From JL08 sp039969355 (lineage in GTDB: Bacteria; Pseudomonadota; Alphaproteobacteria; Rhodobacterales; Rhodobacteraceae): DNA of 64,000 nt. Shown one piece after another: positions 27,868-36,782 of this stretch (position 1 is its first letter; every line of letters begins with the position of its first letter). The notes beneath the pieces are model-generated. The model was not told the DNA's origin, did not search any database, and was given only the letters and a program-made list of their open reading frames with translations. The stretch is from assembly GCA_039969355.1 (NCBI GenBank), contig JBDVOA010000010.1, positions 325,475-389,474 on the forward strand, written 5' to 3'. The position numbers were made by a program, and so were the translations under genes.

Positions 27868-28074
27868 ATGATTACCAAGGTTTTTCTGGACCATCCCGCC
27901 AGCGTAGATGAAGGGTTTTTTGAACATATGTGGTTTGCCTTGCGGTTCTCTGGCCTTTTATTCACCGCCGCGGGTGCTGCGTTGCTGCATGCATTTGTTC
28001 CCTGCGCATGCGAAAAGACTGCCAGCGGGATCATCGAGAAACTGCATCATCGGATGCATAATAGAAACAACTGA
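27868..28074 (+). CDS. DUF6356 family small membrane protein
   Basis: This 68-residue protein starts MITKVFLDHPASVDEGFFEH and has one membrane helix (about 27-48, LRFSGLLFTAAGAALLHAFVP) followed by a basic tail ending in HHRMHNRNN. The N-terminal FLDHPxSVxExFFEH pattern is that of DUF6356, a small family of unknown role. It has a good GGAGAG ribosome site and a terminator 50 bases after its stop. Confidence 0.8.
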   Translation: MITKVFLDHPASVDEGFFEHMWFALRFSGLLFTAAGAALLHAFVPCACEKTASGIIEKLHHRMHNRNN

Positions 28075-28124
28075 CCGACAAAGCCGCATCTGACGATTGT
28101 GCGGATCGGAAGATTGTATTTGGG

Positions 28125-28150
28125 GCCGCGCTGACAGGGCGCGGCTTTTT
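28125..28150 (+). terminator. Rho-independent terminator after DUF6356 gene
   Basis: A 7-bp GC stem (GCCGCGC / GCGCGGC) with a seven-base loop is followed by five T residues. The remaining 240 bases up to the LysR gene hold nothing else I can assign. Confidence 0.75.
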
Positions 28151-28392
28151 CTTATCAAGATATTACATAGCACGTTTCGACGTGCAAATCCGCTGGGTCG
28201 GTGGAACAGGAGACTGGACAGACTGCGCCTGATCCGGACCGTCGCAGGTGTTCAAGCATTCACGCGCAAGCACCGCTCGGTTTCGTCCATTGATCACAAT
28301 ATCAACACAATCTGGGCAGGGGAGCACCAATATGTTGCCCGACTGATCTCGTAGTCAGACGGCAACAGGACCAAAATAGTAGGTAATGAGGA

Positions 28393-29298
28393 ATGGATAG
28401 ATTATCCGAAATGGAAGCGTTCGCGACGGTTGTCGACCAAGGCGGATTTACCGATGCAGCCAGGAAGATGGGCAAGTCGAAGTCGGCTATTTCCAAGTAT
28501 GTCACGTCTCTTGAGGCGCGCCTGGGCGCGCGGCTTTTGAACAGAACAACACGGCGGGTCAGCCCCACGGAAATCGGCCTCGCCTATTATGACCGAGCCC
28601 GGAGAGTATTGAACGACGCAGGCGAGGCGGATTCGCTTGTCACAGCAACCCAGTCGGTACCGGCGGGAATGCTGCGGATTTCAGTTGCAACAGATTTTGG
28701 CGTCAGCTGCATGTCACCGGTGGTCACAGAGTTTCTGAAAGAATATCCCGATGTCACCGTGAACATGGTGCTCAGCAATCGGTTTGTGGAACTCGTGTCC
28801 GAGGGTTTTGACATGGCAATCCGGATGGGAGAGCCAGATAATAGTTCCCTGCGTTCCTGTCTCTTGACCAAAACCAGAAAGGTCATGGTTGCATCGCCAT
28901 CCTACATTCAGAGGTCGGGACGCCCGCTCAAGATCGATGATCTGTGCGAACACAAACTCTTGCATTACTCCAATCCCGCAAGCGATGCGGTCTGGAAACT
29001 GAAGTCTGCTACTGGCGAGACCCGGCAGGTTTATACAGCGGGGTGGTTAACCGTGAATGACGGGCAATCTCTTTTGAACGCTGCAATTTCTGGTCTTGGG
29101 ATCGCCTACCTACCAACGTATCTTTGCGCCGAAGCTCTGGAATCAGGTCAAGTGGAAAATATTAACCTGGCCACTTCAAACGACGCCCAGGGCATATTTG
29201 CTGTTTACCCGTCCAACAGTTTTGTGCAGCCGAAAGTGCGCGCCTTCGTCAACTTTCTGCGCCACTCATTTGCGGGCGACTCGCCGAATTTCCTGTAA
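28393..29298 (+). CDS. LysR family transcriptional regulator
   Basis: The 301-residue protein has an N-terminal winged helix (MDRLSEMEAFATVVDQGGFT, then KSKSAISKYVTSLEARLGARLLNRTTRR in sequence) and a periplasmic-binding-like effector domain from about residue 90. The N-terminal pattern belongs to the large group related to proteobacterial LTTRs with an N-terminal MDRLxxMexF motif. Ligand and targets are unknown; no divergent partner gene is visible. It ends 22 bases from the convergent icd gene. Confidence 0.92.
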   Translation: MDRLSEMEAFATVVDQGGFTDAARKMGKSKSAISKYVTSLEARLGARLLNRTTRRVSPTEIGLAYYDRARRVLNDAGEADSLVTATQSVPAGMLRISVATDFGVSCMSPVVTEFLKEYPDVTVNMVLSNRFVELVSEGFDMAIRMGEPDNSSLRSCLLTKTRKVMVASPSYIQRSGRPLKIDDLCEHKLLHYSNPASDAVWKLKSATGETRQVYTAGWLTVNDGQSLLNAAISGLGIAYLPTYLCAEALESGQVENINLATSNDAQGIFAVYPSNSFVQPKVRAFVNFLRHSFAGDSPNFL

Positions 29299-29320
29299 GG
29301 CGTCGCCTCTGGCGGCATCT

Positions 29321-30535
29321 CTATCCTGCAAGTGACCTGTTAAGGTTCTCATCAACCTTTTCAAGAAAGCCCATTGTCGTAAGCCACCGTTGGTTGGGTC
29401 CGACCAGCAAGGCGAGATCTTTGGTCATGTCGCCACCTTCGACGGTGTCCACGACGACTTTTTCCAGCGTGGTGGCAAAGTTCATCAGCAGTGCGTTGTC
29501 GTCCAGTTTTGCGCGATGCTTCAGCCCGCCAGTCCACGCATAGATTGACGCGATAGAGTTGGTAGAGGTTTGCTCGCCTTTTTGGTGCTGGCGATAGTGA
29601 CGGGTTACCGTGCCATGGGCGGCTTCGGCTTCGACTGTGCTGCCATCCGGAGTCATCAGCACTGACGTCATCAAGCCAAGAGAACCAAAGCCTTGTGCGA
29701 CAGTATCTGACTGCACGTCGCCATCGTAATTCTTGCACGCCCAGACATAGCCGCCATTCCACTTCATCGCACAGGCCACCATGTCGTCTATCAGACGATG
29801 TTCGTAGGTGATCCCGGCCGCCTTGAATTTGTCTTCGAATTCGGTTTCGTAGATGTGCTGGAACAGCTCCAGAAACCGACCATCATATTGTTTAAGGATG
29901 GTGTTCTTGGTCGAAAGATAGACCGGCCAGCCCATGTTGAGCCCGTAATTCATTGAAGCACGCGCAAAGTCGATGATCGATTTATCAAGGTTGTACATCG
30001 CCATAACGACGCCTGCGTCGGGTGCATCAAACACTTCACGTTCAATTTCGGTGCCATCCTCACCAACAAATTTGATTGTCAGCTTGCCTTTGCCGGGAAA
30101 CTTAAAATCAGTGGCCCGGTATTGATCGCCAAAGGCGTGGCGGCCTACGACAATAGGTTGTGTCCATCCCGGGACAAGACGCGGAACGTTCTTGCAGATG
30201 ATCGGTTGGCGAAAGATCACACCGCCCAAGATATTGCGGATGGTCCCATTGGGGCTGCGCCACATTTCTTTGAGGCCGAATTCCTCAACCCGCGCCTCAT
30301 CCGGTGTGATGGTCGCGCATTTAACGCCGACGCCGTATTTCTTGATTGCTTCGGCGCTGTCGATGGTAATCTGATCGTTAGTTGCATCCCGCGATTCCAT
30401 GCCAAGGTCGTAGTATTTGAGGTCAACGTCCAGGTAGGGCAGGATGAGCTTTTGCTTGATGAAATCCCAGATGATCCGGGTCATTTCATCGCCGTCAAGT
30501 TCAACAATGGGGTTGTCCACTTTGATCTTTGTCAT
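29321..30535 (-). CDS. icd: NADP-dependent isocitrate dehydrogenase
   Basis: Icd makes 2-oxoglutarate and NADPH in the TCA cycle. The start at 30535 (MTKIKVDNPIVELDGDEMTR) is the conserved one and gives 404 residues, the size of the eukaryote-like class common in alphaproteobacteria. Motifs seen are SPNGTIRNILGG, the substrate-site RHAFGDQYRATDF, the metal-site LIDDMVACAMKW, and EAEAAHGTVTRHYRQHQKGE with the nucleotide-specificity residues. It is a single gene. Confidence 0.97.
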   Translation of the reverse strand: MTKIKVDNPIVELDGDEMTRIIWDFIKQKLILPYLDVDLKYYDLGMESRDATNDQITIDSAEAIKKYGVGVKCATITPDEARVEEFGLKEMWRSPNGTIRNILGGVIFRQPIICKNVPRLVPGWTQPIVVGRHAFGDQYRATDFKFPGKGKLTIKFVGEDGTEIEREVFDAPDAGVVMAMYNLDKSIIDFARASMNYGLNMGWPVYLSTKNTILKQYDGRFLELFQHIYETEFEDKFKAAGITYEHRLIDDMVACAMKWNGGYVWACKNYDGDVQSDTVAQGFGSLGLMTSVLMTPDGSTVEAEAAHGTVTRHYRQHQKGEQTSTNSIASIYAWTGGLKHRAKLDDNALLMNFATTLEKVVVDTVEGGDMTKDLALLVGPNQRWLTTMGFLEKVDENLNRSLAG

Positions 30536-30650
30536 GGGAAAGGTCCCTTTGGCTGAGTATTGATTCCAATCTACCTGCGCTTTAGCGGATTCTAACGGCA
30601 ATGAATAGACTGTATACGACGGTATACCGAAAATAGTGCTGAATTCGATG

Positions 30651-31442
30651 CTATCGGATTATATTCCCACCGGAAAGATTGACGACAATTGTTGCGAGGA
30701 TCGGGTCTTGTGCCAATCCGCATTTTTGGATCATGGCGCAAGATGGTAGATTGTCTTCTCTTGCCTGTTCAAGGACGCTGGTCCAACGGGTCAATGCGTG
30801 GCTGTAGCGCAGCAATATGGCATTCGTCAGCGCCCCCAACCCCCTCTTTCTGAATTCCGGCGCGACAGAAACGCCGCCGGCAAAAAGCGTGTTTGCGAAC
30901 CGGCTTTTGGGGTGATAGCGCATGGTTGCATTGGCGCAGGCCGCGAGTGCACCGGAATCAGACCATACACAAGTCGTCAGGGACGGAAATACTTCGCTTC
31001 TTAAGTAGTATGTCGGGGTCGGCATTACACCGGTTTCCGCGTTCAGGACCCGCATGGCGTCGATCACATGATCCCCCGGTACATTAAGAGTCTCAGCGCG
31101 CCACCCTTCAGGCAGGGCGTTTACACCGATGACGGCCTCGCAGGTCGTTATGACGTGAGGGGCTTTGCCCAGGAAGACATTCCAATAGGGGTATTCTGCG
31201 TGCTCGCCAAAAAGCGTCCGCAGCTTTGCAAGTGTCTTGTCCAACGGGACTGCAGTTAGCCCAACAAACAAGTCGCGCTTTATGTAGGAACGTACTATGT
31301 CCCAGCCTAATGCGTCGGGATCAAGGATGTTCAGAATACGCCCGCCATTTGAAAGATAAGGCGACGCGGCAATCTCGGCGTGATTTTCAAAAAGCCGTCT
31401 TTGAACGGCAATCTGGGCCGGAGAGCCAAAAAAACCGCTCAT
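30651..31442 (-). CDS. GNAT-like acetyltransferase
   Basis: The product (263 residues from the ATG at 31442) ends in a GNAT domain with the acetyl-CoA loop VAPEFRKRGLGALTNAILLRY and a following LEQAREDNLPSCAMIQKCG helix. The N-terminal 130 residues resemble no domain I can name. The ATG at 31442 overlaps the stop of the HD gene (ATGA); a GTG at 31481 would add 13 residues. It is the last gene of a tight four-gene run with the HD, small and hydrolase genes. The acceptor substrate is unknown. Confidence 0.75.
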   Translation of the reverse strand: MSGFFGSPAQIAVQRRLFENHAEIAASPYLSNGGRILNILDPDALGWDIVRSYIKRDLFVGLTAVPLDKTLAKLRTLFGEHAEYPYWNVFLGKAPHVITTCEAVIGVNALPEGWRAETLNVPGDHVIDAMRVLNAETGVMPTPTYYLRSEVFPSLTTCVWSDSGALAACANATMRYHPKSRFANTLFAGGVSVAPEFRKRGLGALTNAILLRYSHALTRWTSVLEQAREDNLPSCAMIQKCGLAQDPILATIVVNLSGGNIIR

Positions 31443-32011
31443 CCAAAGAAATTGGTAAGTTTCGGCCTTATCCAATCCCACAGCACCGGGGCGCCGCGCT
31501 GGACTTTAATGCCTACGCGGGTTTGCAACTGATCAGTCGTAACATTGTATGTGCGCCAGCTTCCTCCGCCAGACTCCAGATTAGAGACAACCGGCTGCAC
31601 GCGATCCAGTGACTTGGCGAATATAGCATCGTCACTTTCGGAGGCTTCGAATTCATCCCAAAGGGCGCGAAAATTGTCGCGCTGATCCGGGGGAAGAAGG
31701 CCAAATATTCTGTCAGCTGCGGCTTGTTCGATCATTTCCATTTCGCTGGGGTCATGATCGCCGTGAATTGGATTGTCACCGGCATCGATTTCGACCAGAT
31801 CGTGCAGCAAAAGCATTTTGATCACCCGATCTGCATTCACGGGTTTGATGGCATGTTCGGCCATAACAAGGGCATAAAGCGCAATATGCCAGCTGTGTTC
31901 ACCTGAATTTTCCGGGCGCGAACCGTCGCATAATGTAGTACCGCGCAAAACGGATTTGAGCTTGTCCGCCTCGTTCAGAAAAGCAAACTGCCGTTCAAGC
32001 CGATCATCCAT
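31439..32011 (-). CDS. HD-domain hydrolase, YfbR/HDDC2-like
   Basis: The 190-residue protein carries the HD metal motif: SGEHSWHIALYALVMAEHA supplies the first histidine, LLLHDLVEIDAGDNPIHGDH gives the HD pair, and SLDRVQPVVSNLES supplies the last aspartate. This is the pattern of the 5'-deoxynucleotidase YfbR/HDDC2 group, which removes phosphate from dNMPs. The substrate is inferred only. It follows directly on the small gene at 32012 with no gap and overlaps the GNAT gene by four bases. Confidence 0.82.
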   Translation of the reverse strand: MDDRLERQFAFLNEADKLKSVLRGTTLCDGSRPENSGEHSWHIALYALVMAEHAIKPVNADRVIKMLLLHDLVEIDAGDNPIHGDHDPSEMEMIEQAAADRIFGLLPPDQRDNFRALWDEFEASESDDAIFAKSLDRVQPVVSNLESGGGSWRTYNVTTDQLQTRVGIKVQRGAPVLWDWIRPKLTNFFG

Positions 32012-32233
32012 TCATTGCAAGCCAGCTGCATTTCTTTGGGTTTTCAGAATCGCGCGCGCGCGCTGTTCTGCGCGGCGCACCCGAATTGCCGTTAAATATG
32101 CCTCTTCGAGTGTCTGCGAATACCCACCCAACGCAGATGCCACCTCGTTCACGATGTCGTCGTTTCCTGTGGCGTCGATAATTTCCATGGTCTGGCTGGC
32201 CAACTCATCTGCGATGTCTTCAGTGCGCGACAT
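32012..32233 (-). CDS. Small helical protein of unknown function
   Basis: A 73-residue, strongly helical and charged protein (MSRTEDIADELASQTMEIID, then a basic C-terminal half with RVRRAEQRARAILKTQR). It has no signal peptide or cysteine. The gene starts one base after the hydrolase stop and its stop abuts the HD start codon, so it is almost certainly translated as part of this operon. I do not recognise the family. Confidence 0.7.
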   Translation of the reverse strand: MSRTEDIADELASQTMEIIDATGNDDIVNEVASALGGYSQTLEEAYLTAIRVRRAEQRARAILKTQRNAAGLQ

Positions 32234-32234
32234 C

Positions 32235-32888
32235 TCAGCGGGACGTTTCTGTCAGCCGCCGTTTGACATATTCTGTCGTGTTGCCAATCAACGTGTCCAT
32301 GTGTGGCGGTTCAAAGAAATGCCCCGCGCTTTCGATTTCCTGATGCGTGATGGTAATGCCTTTTTGTTCGTGCAGTTTTTCGACCAGCGATACCGTATCA
32401 GCAGGGGGCGCGACCCGATCCGCGCTGCCATTGATAATCAGTCCAGAGGACGGGCAGGGCGCAAGGAACGAAAAGTCATACATATTCGCTGGCGGCGAGA
32501 CACTTATGAACCCGGTGATTTCAGGGCGTCGCATCAACAACTGCATGCCGATCCAAGCGCCAAATGAAAATCCGGCTACCCAACAATGCTTGGAATTGTT
32601 GTTCATTGATTGAAGATAGTCGAGGGCCGAAGCCGCATCAGAAAGCTCACCCACCCCCTGGTCATATTCACCTTGCGAACGACCCACGCCGCGGAAATTG
32701 AACCGCAACACGGTAAAACCCATATTATAGAAAGCGTAGTGCAGGTTGTAGACCACCTTGTGGTTCATCGTGCCACCAAACTGCGGATGCGGATGCAGTA
32801 GAATCGCAATTGGCGCGTCTTTTTCTTTTTGCGGGTGGTAGCGGCCTTCTAGGCGGCCTTCGGGTCCGGGAAAAATAACCTCGGGCAT
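32235..32888 (-). CDS. Alpha/beta hydrolase, COG2945-like
   Basis: From MPEVIFPGPEGRLEG at 32888 the product has 217 residues, the usual family size; the open frame continues to 32948 but adds atypical residues. Visible elements are LLHPHPQFGGTMNHKV (oxyanion region), FNFRGVGRSQGEYDQG, the nucleophile elbow GFSFGAW, and a late INGSADRVAPPADT with the acid, then AGHFF with the histidine. The substrate is not known. It heads a four-gene run and diverges from iscR. Confidence 0.85.
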   Translation of the reverse strand: MPEVIFPGPEGRLEGRYHPQKEKDAPIAILLHPHPQFGGTMNHKVVYNLHYAFYNMGFTVLRFNFRGVGRSQGEYDQGVGELSDAASALDYLQSMNNNSKHCWVAGFSFGAWIGMQLLMRRPEITGFISVSPPANMYDFSFLAPCPSSGLIINGSADRVAPPADTVSLVEKLHEQKGITITHQEIESAGHFFEPPHMDTLIGNTTEYVKRRLTETSR

Positions 32889-32949
32889 GGGCACCCCTGT
32901 CTGTGGATCCAGATGCACGGGCCATTCTTGACGAATTTGCGACGGCACC

Positions 32950-32964
32950 TTAGAACGGTTCTAA
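32950..32964. promoter_or_regulatory. Inverted repeat between hydrolase gene and iscR
   Basis: TTAGAAC-G-GTTCTAA is a perfect 15-base palindrome about 100 bases before the iscR start. A related half site, CGTTCTAAACG, lies at about 33013-33023. The position suits an operator for IscR or another iron regulator of the suf operon, but the protein that binds it is not shown. Confidence 0.45.
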
Positions 32965-33066
32965 TTGATTATCCGCTATCTAGCGGTTTGGCTTTTGGGA
33001 CTTAAGCGCAATCGTTCTAAACGTCAATCAAATCACGCTGCTGCTGAGAAATCAGGGAATAGGGAT

Positions 33067-33525
33067 ATGAAACTTTCAACAAAGGGGCGGTATGCAATGG
33101 TCGCATTGGCCGATATTGCACTTACCCCACAAGGTGGCCTGGTCACATTAGGTGCAATTTCAGATCGGCAGGATATTTCGCTACCCTATCTCGAACAGCT
33201 TTTTGTAAAACTGCGCCGCGCCGGACTGGTCGCATCGGTACGGGGCCCGGGGGGTGGGTATCGTCTTGCTAAGAAACCGTCTGAGATTCGCGTGGTTGAA
33301 ATCCTGGCCGCAGTTGATGAGACGGTGGATGCCATGCACAAGGGTGCAGGCGTTTCCGGCGCACTTTCGGGCAGCCGCGCTCAGTCTTTGACCAACCGAT
33401 TGTGGGAAGGGCTAAGCGCGCAAGTTTATGTTTATCTTCATCAAACCCGCCTCTCGGACGTGATTGACAACGAATTGGCCCCGTGTCCAGCCGTGCCCAA
33501 TCTGTTCGCCGTCGTTGACGCCTGA
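33067..33525 (+). CDS. iscR: Rrf2-family regulator IscR, lacking the three-cysteine cluster motif
   Basis: The start at 33067 (MKLSTKGRYAMVALADIA) gives 152 residues, the normal IscR length. The N-terminal winged helix and the wing RGPGGGYRLAKKP are well kept. In E. coli IscR, three cysteines in the following loop hold a 2Fe-2S cluster. Here that loop reads AMHKGAGVSGALSGSRAQS with none. The only cysteine is C140 near the C-terminus (NELAPCPAV). Rhodobacter-type IscR proteins are reported to bind a cluster with a single cysteine. It is the first gene of the suf operon and probably represses it. Confidence 0.9.
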   Translation: MKLSTKGRYAMVALADIALTPQGGLVTLGAISDRQDISLPYLEQLFVKLRRAGLVASVRGPGGGYRLAKKPSEIRVVEILAAVDETVDAMHKGAGVSGALSGSRAQSLTNRLWEGLSAQVYVYLHQTRLSDVIDNELAPCPAVPNLFAVVDA

Positions 33526-33562
33526 ACACCCGCATGTTGCATGATTAGGAACTGACAGAGGT

Positions 33563-34606
33563 ATGACGCGGATTTATCTGGATCATAATGCAACTACGCC
33601 GTTGCGATCAGCCGCTAAGGTTGCAATGTGTGCGGCGATGGATGTGGTCGGGAACCCGTCGAGCGTTCACGCTGAAGGGCGCGCGGCCAAGGGGCTGATT
33701 GAACAGGCGCGGGGGCAGCTCGCGCGCGCGCTTGGCGCGGAAAACGCAGACATCATTTTCACCGCCAGCGCGACCGAGGCTGCTGCATTGGCCTGCGCCG
33801 GGCGCGACCTGCACGGGGCCGACATTGAACACGATGCCGTCGTGGTCTGGATTACGGCTGATCTGAACGTGAATAGCAATGGTCGGACCGAACTTGCGGA
33901 CCCGGCACGCAGTGTTCTTCAGTTGGCCAATTCGGAAACCGGAATCGTGCAGGACATCCCTGAGGGGCTTTCGGTGTGTGATTTGACACAGGCATTTGGC
34001 AAAATTCCGGTTCGCTTTGACGAAATGGGAATCGATATGGCGTTGATCTCAGCGCATAAGCTGGGTGGCCCAAAAGGGGTAGGGGCATTAGTACTGCGCA
34101 GAGGCATCGATGTAACACCTCAGATCAAAGGCGGAGGGCAGGAAATGGGCCGTCGCTCCGGAACCGAGAATGTAATCGGCATATCGGGATTCGGGGCCGC
34201 AGCCATGGCGGCTGTCGCAGATGTCAGTGCCGGAAAATGGGAAGAAATTGGCCAATTTAGAAATATTCTAGATTTGGCTCTTGAGGCTGGCGTAAATAAG
34301 ACTATTTTTGTCGGGAAAGACGTGCCGCGTCTTCCCAACACGACCTGTTTTGCTGCTCCCGGCTGGAAGGGCGAAACTCAGGTAATGCAATTGGACCTTT
34401 CAGGCTTTGCCATTTCGGCCGGGTCAGCCTGTTCCAGTGGGAAGGTGCGTGCCAGTCGCGTGTTGCGCGCGATGGGGTACAACGATGACATTGCCAGCTC
34501 TGCCATCCGGGTGTCGCTTGGGCTGGAAACAACGGAAGAAGACGTTCTCAGATTTGCGGAAATCTGGCTGGACAAACGTGAAAAACACCAGCGCCGCGTG
34601 GCGTGA
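33563..34606 (+). CDS. iscS: Cysteine desulfurase, NifS/IscS type
   Basis: This PLP enzyme takes sulfur from cysteine for Fe-S clusters. The 347-residue product begins RIYLDHNATTPLR, has the PLP lysine K166 in SAHKLGGPKGVGALV, GGGQEMGRRSGTENV, and the active cysteine C290 in SAGSACSSGKV. It is about 40 residues shorter than E. coli IscS, lacking part of the middle region. It sits 38 bases after iscR. The operon also has the group II enzyme SufS at its end, so two desulfurases are encoded together. Confidence 0.92.
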   Translation: MTRIYLDHNATTPLRSAAKVAMCAAMDVVGNPSSVHAEGRAAKGLIEQARGQLARALGAENADIIFTASATEAAALACAGRDLHGADIEHDAVVVWITADLNVNSNGRTELADPARSVLQLANSETGIVQDIPEGLSVCDLTQAFGKIPVRFDEMGIDMALISAHKLGGPKGVGALVLRRGIDVTPQIKGGGQEMGRRSGTENVIGISGFGAAAMAAVADVSAGKWEEIGQFRNILDLALEAGVNKTIFVGKDVPRLPNTTCFAAPGWKGETQVMQLDLSGFAISAGSACSSGKVRASRVLRAMGYNDDIASSAIRVSLGLETTEEDVLRFAEIWLDKREKHQRRVA

Positions 34607-34626
34607 CCGATTTGGGAGTGGATGAG

Positions 34627-36159
34627 ATGGCTGCACTGGACAATTCAGACGTCAAAGACGTGAAGGACGGTGTTGACCAGGATACCGTCGATGCGGTGCG
34701 CGAGGTTGGCGGCAGTTACAAGCACGGCTGGTCAACTGACGTTGAAATGGAGTACGCGCCAAAAGGCCTGACACCGGATATCGTGCGGTTGATTTCTGAA
34801 AAAAACGAAGAGCCGCAGTGGATGACAGACTGGCGGCTGGAAGCTTACGAGCGCTGGTTGACCAAGGATGAACCCGACTGGGCCATGGTCGACTATCCGG
34901 AAATCGACTTTCAGGATCAGTACTATTATGCCCGCCCGAAAAGTTTTGAGGTAAAGCCAAAATCGCTGGACGAGGTGGACCCCAAGTTGCTTGCAACATA
35001 CGAAAAGCTGGGTATCCCTCTGAAAGAACAAATGATTCTGGCCGGTGTTGAGGGCGCCGAGAGTGTTCCCGCAGAAGGGCGCAAAGTCGCAGTTGATGCA
35101 GTTTTTGACTCGGTCTCGCTGGGCACGACGTTTCAGGACGAATTGTTGAAGGCTGGTGTGATTTTTTGCTCGATTTCCGAAGCAATCAAAGAACATCCCG
35201 AACTGGTCAAGAAGTATCTTGGGTCGGTCGTGCCGGTCTCTGACAATTTTTACGCAACGCTCAATTCGGCTGTATTCTCGGATGGGTCTTTTGTCTACGT
35301 ACCCCCCGGTGTGCGTTGCCCGATGGAGTTGAGTACCTATTTCCGCATCAATGCCGAAAATACCGGTCAGTTTGAGCGCACGCTGATCATTGCCGACAAA
35401 GGGTCCTATGTTTCCTACCTTGAGGGATGCACGGCACCTCAGCGTGATATTTCGCAACTGCATGCGGCAGTCGTTGAAATCATCATCGAAGAAGACGCCG
35501 AGGTGAAATATTCAACGGTCCAGAACTGGTTCCCCGGGGATGAAAACGGAAAGGGCGGCATCTACAATTTTGTGACCAAGCGTGCCGATTGCCGAGGTGA
35601 TCGGGCCAAGGTCATGTGGACGCAGGTTGAAACCGGCTCTGCCGTGACGTGGAAATACCCCTCCTGCATACTGCGGGGCAATGACACCCAGGGCGAGTTC
35701 TATTCCATCGCCATCGCTAACAATTTCCAGCAGGCCGATACTGGCACCAAGATGATCCATCTGGGCAAGAACACTAAATCGCGGATCGTGTCGAAAGGCA
35801 TCAGCGCGGGACGCGCTCAGAACACCTATCGCGGGCTGGTCTCGATGCACCCCAAGGCCAAGAACGGGCGAAATTACACACAGTGCGACAGCCTGCTGAT
35901 CGGCGGCGATTGCGGTGCGCATACGGTCCCCTATATCGAAGTGCGCAACAATTCGAGCCGCGTTGAGCACGAAGCAACAACGTCCAAGGTGGATGATGAT
36001 CAGCTATTCTACTGCCGATCTCGCGGAATGGACGAAGAAGAGGCCGTCGCACTTGTTGTAAACGGCTTCTGTAAAGACGTGCTGCAGGCGCTGCCGATGG
36101 AATTTGCCATGGAAGCACAGGCTTTGGTGGCGATTTCGCTTGAGGGAAGCGTTGGATAA
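34627..36159 (+). CDS. sufB: Fe-S scaffold protein SufB
   Basis: SufB forms the SufBC2D complex on which clusters are built. The start at 34627 (MAALDNSDVKDVKDG) follows TTGGGAG and gives 510 residues; an in-frame GTG at 34603 would overlap iscS. Family features include SLGTTFQDELLKAGVIF, VPPGVRCPMELSTYFRIN, the core YLEGCTAPQRDISQLHAAVV with the conserved cysteine, and SRGMDEEEAVALVVNGFCKDV near the C-terminus. It lies between iscS and the methyltransferase-like gene. Confidence 0.97.
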   Translation: MAALDNSDVKDVKDGVDQDTVDAVREVGGSYKHGWSTDVEMEYAPKGLTPDIVRLISEKNEEPQWMTDWRLEAYERWLTKDEPDWAMVDYPEIDFQDQYYYARPKSFEVKPKSLDEVDPKLLATYEKLGIPLKEQMILAGVEGAESVPAEGRKVAVDAVFDSVSLGTTFQDELLKAGVIFCSISEAIKEHPELVKKYLGSVVPVSDNFYATLNSAVFSDGSFVYVPPGVRCPMELSTYFRINAENTGQFERTLIIADKGSYVSYLEGCTAPQRDISQLHAAVVEIIIEEDAEVKYSTVQNWFPGDENGKGGIYNFVTKRADCRGDRAKVMWTQVETGSAVTWKYPSCILRGNDTQGEFYSIAIANNFQQADTGTKMIHLGKNTKSRIVSKGISAGRAQNTYRGLVSMHPKAKNGRNYTQCDSLLIGGDCGAHTVPYIEVRNNSSRVEHEATTSKVDDDQLFYCRSRGMDEEEAVALVVNGFCKDVLQALPMEFAMEAQALVAISLEGSVG

Positions 36160-36162
36160 TCC

Positions 36163-36762
36163 ATGACGACGCTGTCTATCAGTCGGCCCAAAATGACCAT
36201 GCCTAAAGAAGTGGCGGCCTTTTTGAAGGAGCAATATGCGCGGTCGGACGTTATTCTTGAATATGGGGCCGGCGGGTCAACTGTCATGGCCGGTCAGATG
36301 AAGGGCAAACATGTCACCAGCGTCGAAAGCGACAGGCAGTGGTGGCATGACATGAAGGTATGGTTTGATGCAAATCCCGCGGCGCCCGGCACTACAGTAA
36401 ACCTGATCCACGCCAATGTTGGACCGACAGAGAAATGGGGCAAGCCCAAGAACGAACGCATGTGGAAGCGTTTTCCAAACTACCCGCTTGGGGTCTGGCA
36501 TGCAGAAGGATTTCGCGCGCCGGACGTGGTGCTTGTCGATGGTCGTTTTCGGGTGGGATGCGCCCTTGCCACTGCCTTTCAAATTGATCGTGACACCACT
36601 TTGTTGATGGATGACTACGGCGATCGCAAGCGACTTCACGTGGTCGAAGAATTTCTTGGCGCGCCGCGTCTCGTTGGTCGTATGGCCGAGTTTCACCTAA
36701 AACCGCAGGCGTTCCCGAAGGAACACATGCTCCACATCTTAAAATTTATGCTACGCCCCTAG
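36163..36762 (+). CDS. Class I methyltransferase-like protein inside suf operon
   Basis: This 199-residue protein has a SAM-binding-like glycine motif, VILEYGAGGSTVMAGQ, at about 30-45, then KHVTSVESDRQWW for the second strand acid, and VVLVDGRFRVGCALATAF like motif IV. That is the pattern of a Rossmann methyltransferase, but no target is known and catalysis is unproven. It starts four bases after the sufB stop and 20 bases before sufC, so it is made with the Fe-S assembly genes. Confidence 0.7.
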   Translation: MTTLSISRPKMTMPKEVAAFLKEQYARSDVILEYGAGGSTVMAGQMKGKHVTSVESDRQWWHDMKVWFDANPAAPGTTVNLIHANVGPTEKWGKPKNERMWKRFPNYPLGVWHAEGFRAPDVVLVDGRFRVGCALATAFQIDRDTTLLMDDYGDRKRLHVVEEFLGAPRLVGRMAEFHLKPQAFPKEHMLHILKFMLRP

Positions 36763-36782
36763 ATTGGCGATAAGAGGAACAA

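Noticed and set aside
30612..30627. GTATAC-GACG-GTATAC inverted repeat upstream of icd
   Set aside because: Only six-base arms; no evidence of a regulator or conservation.
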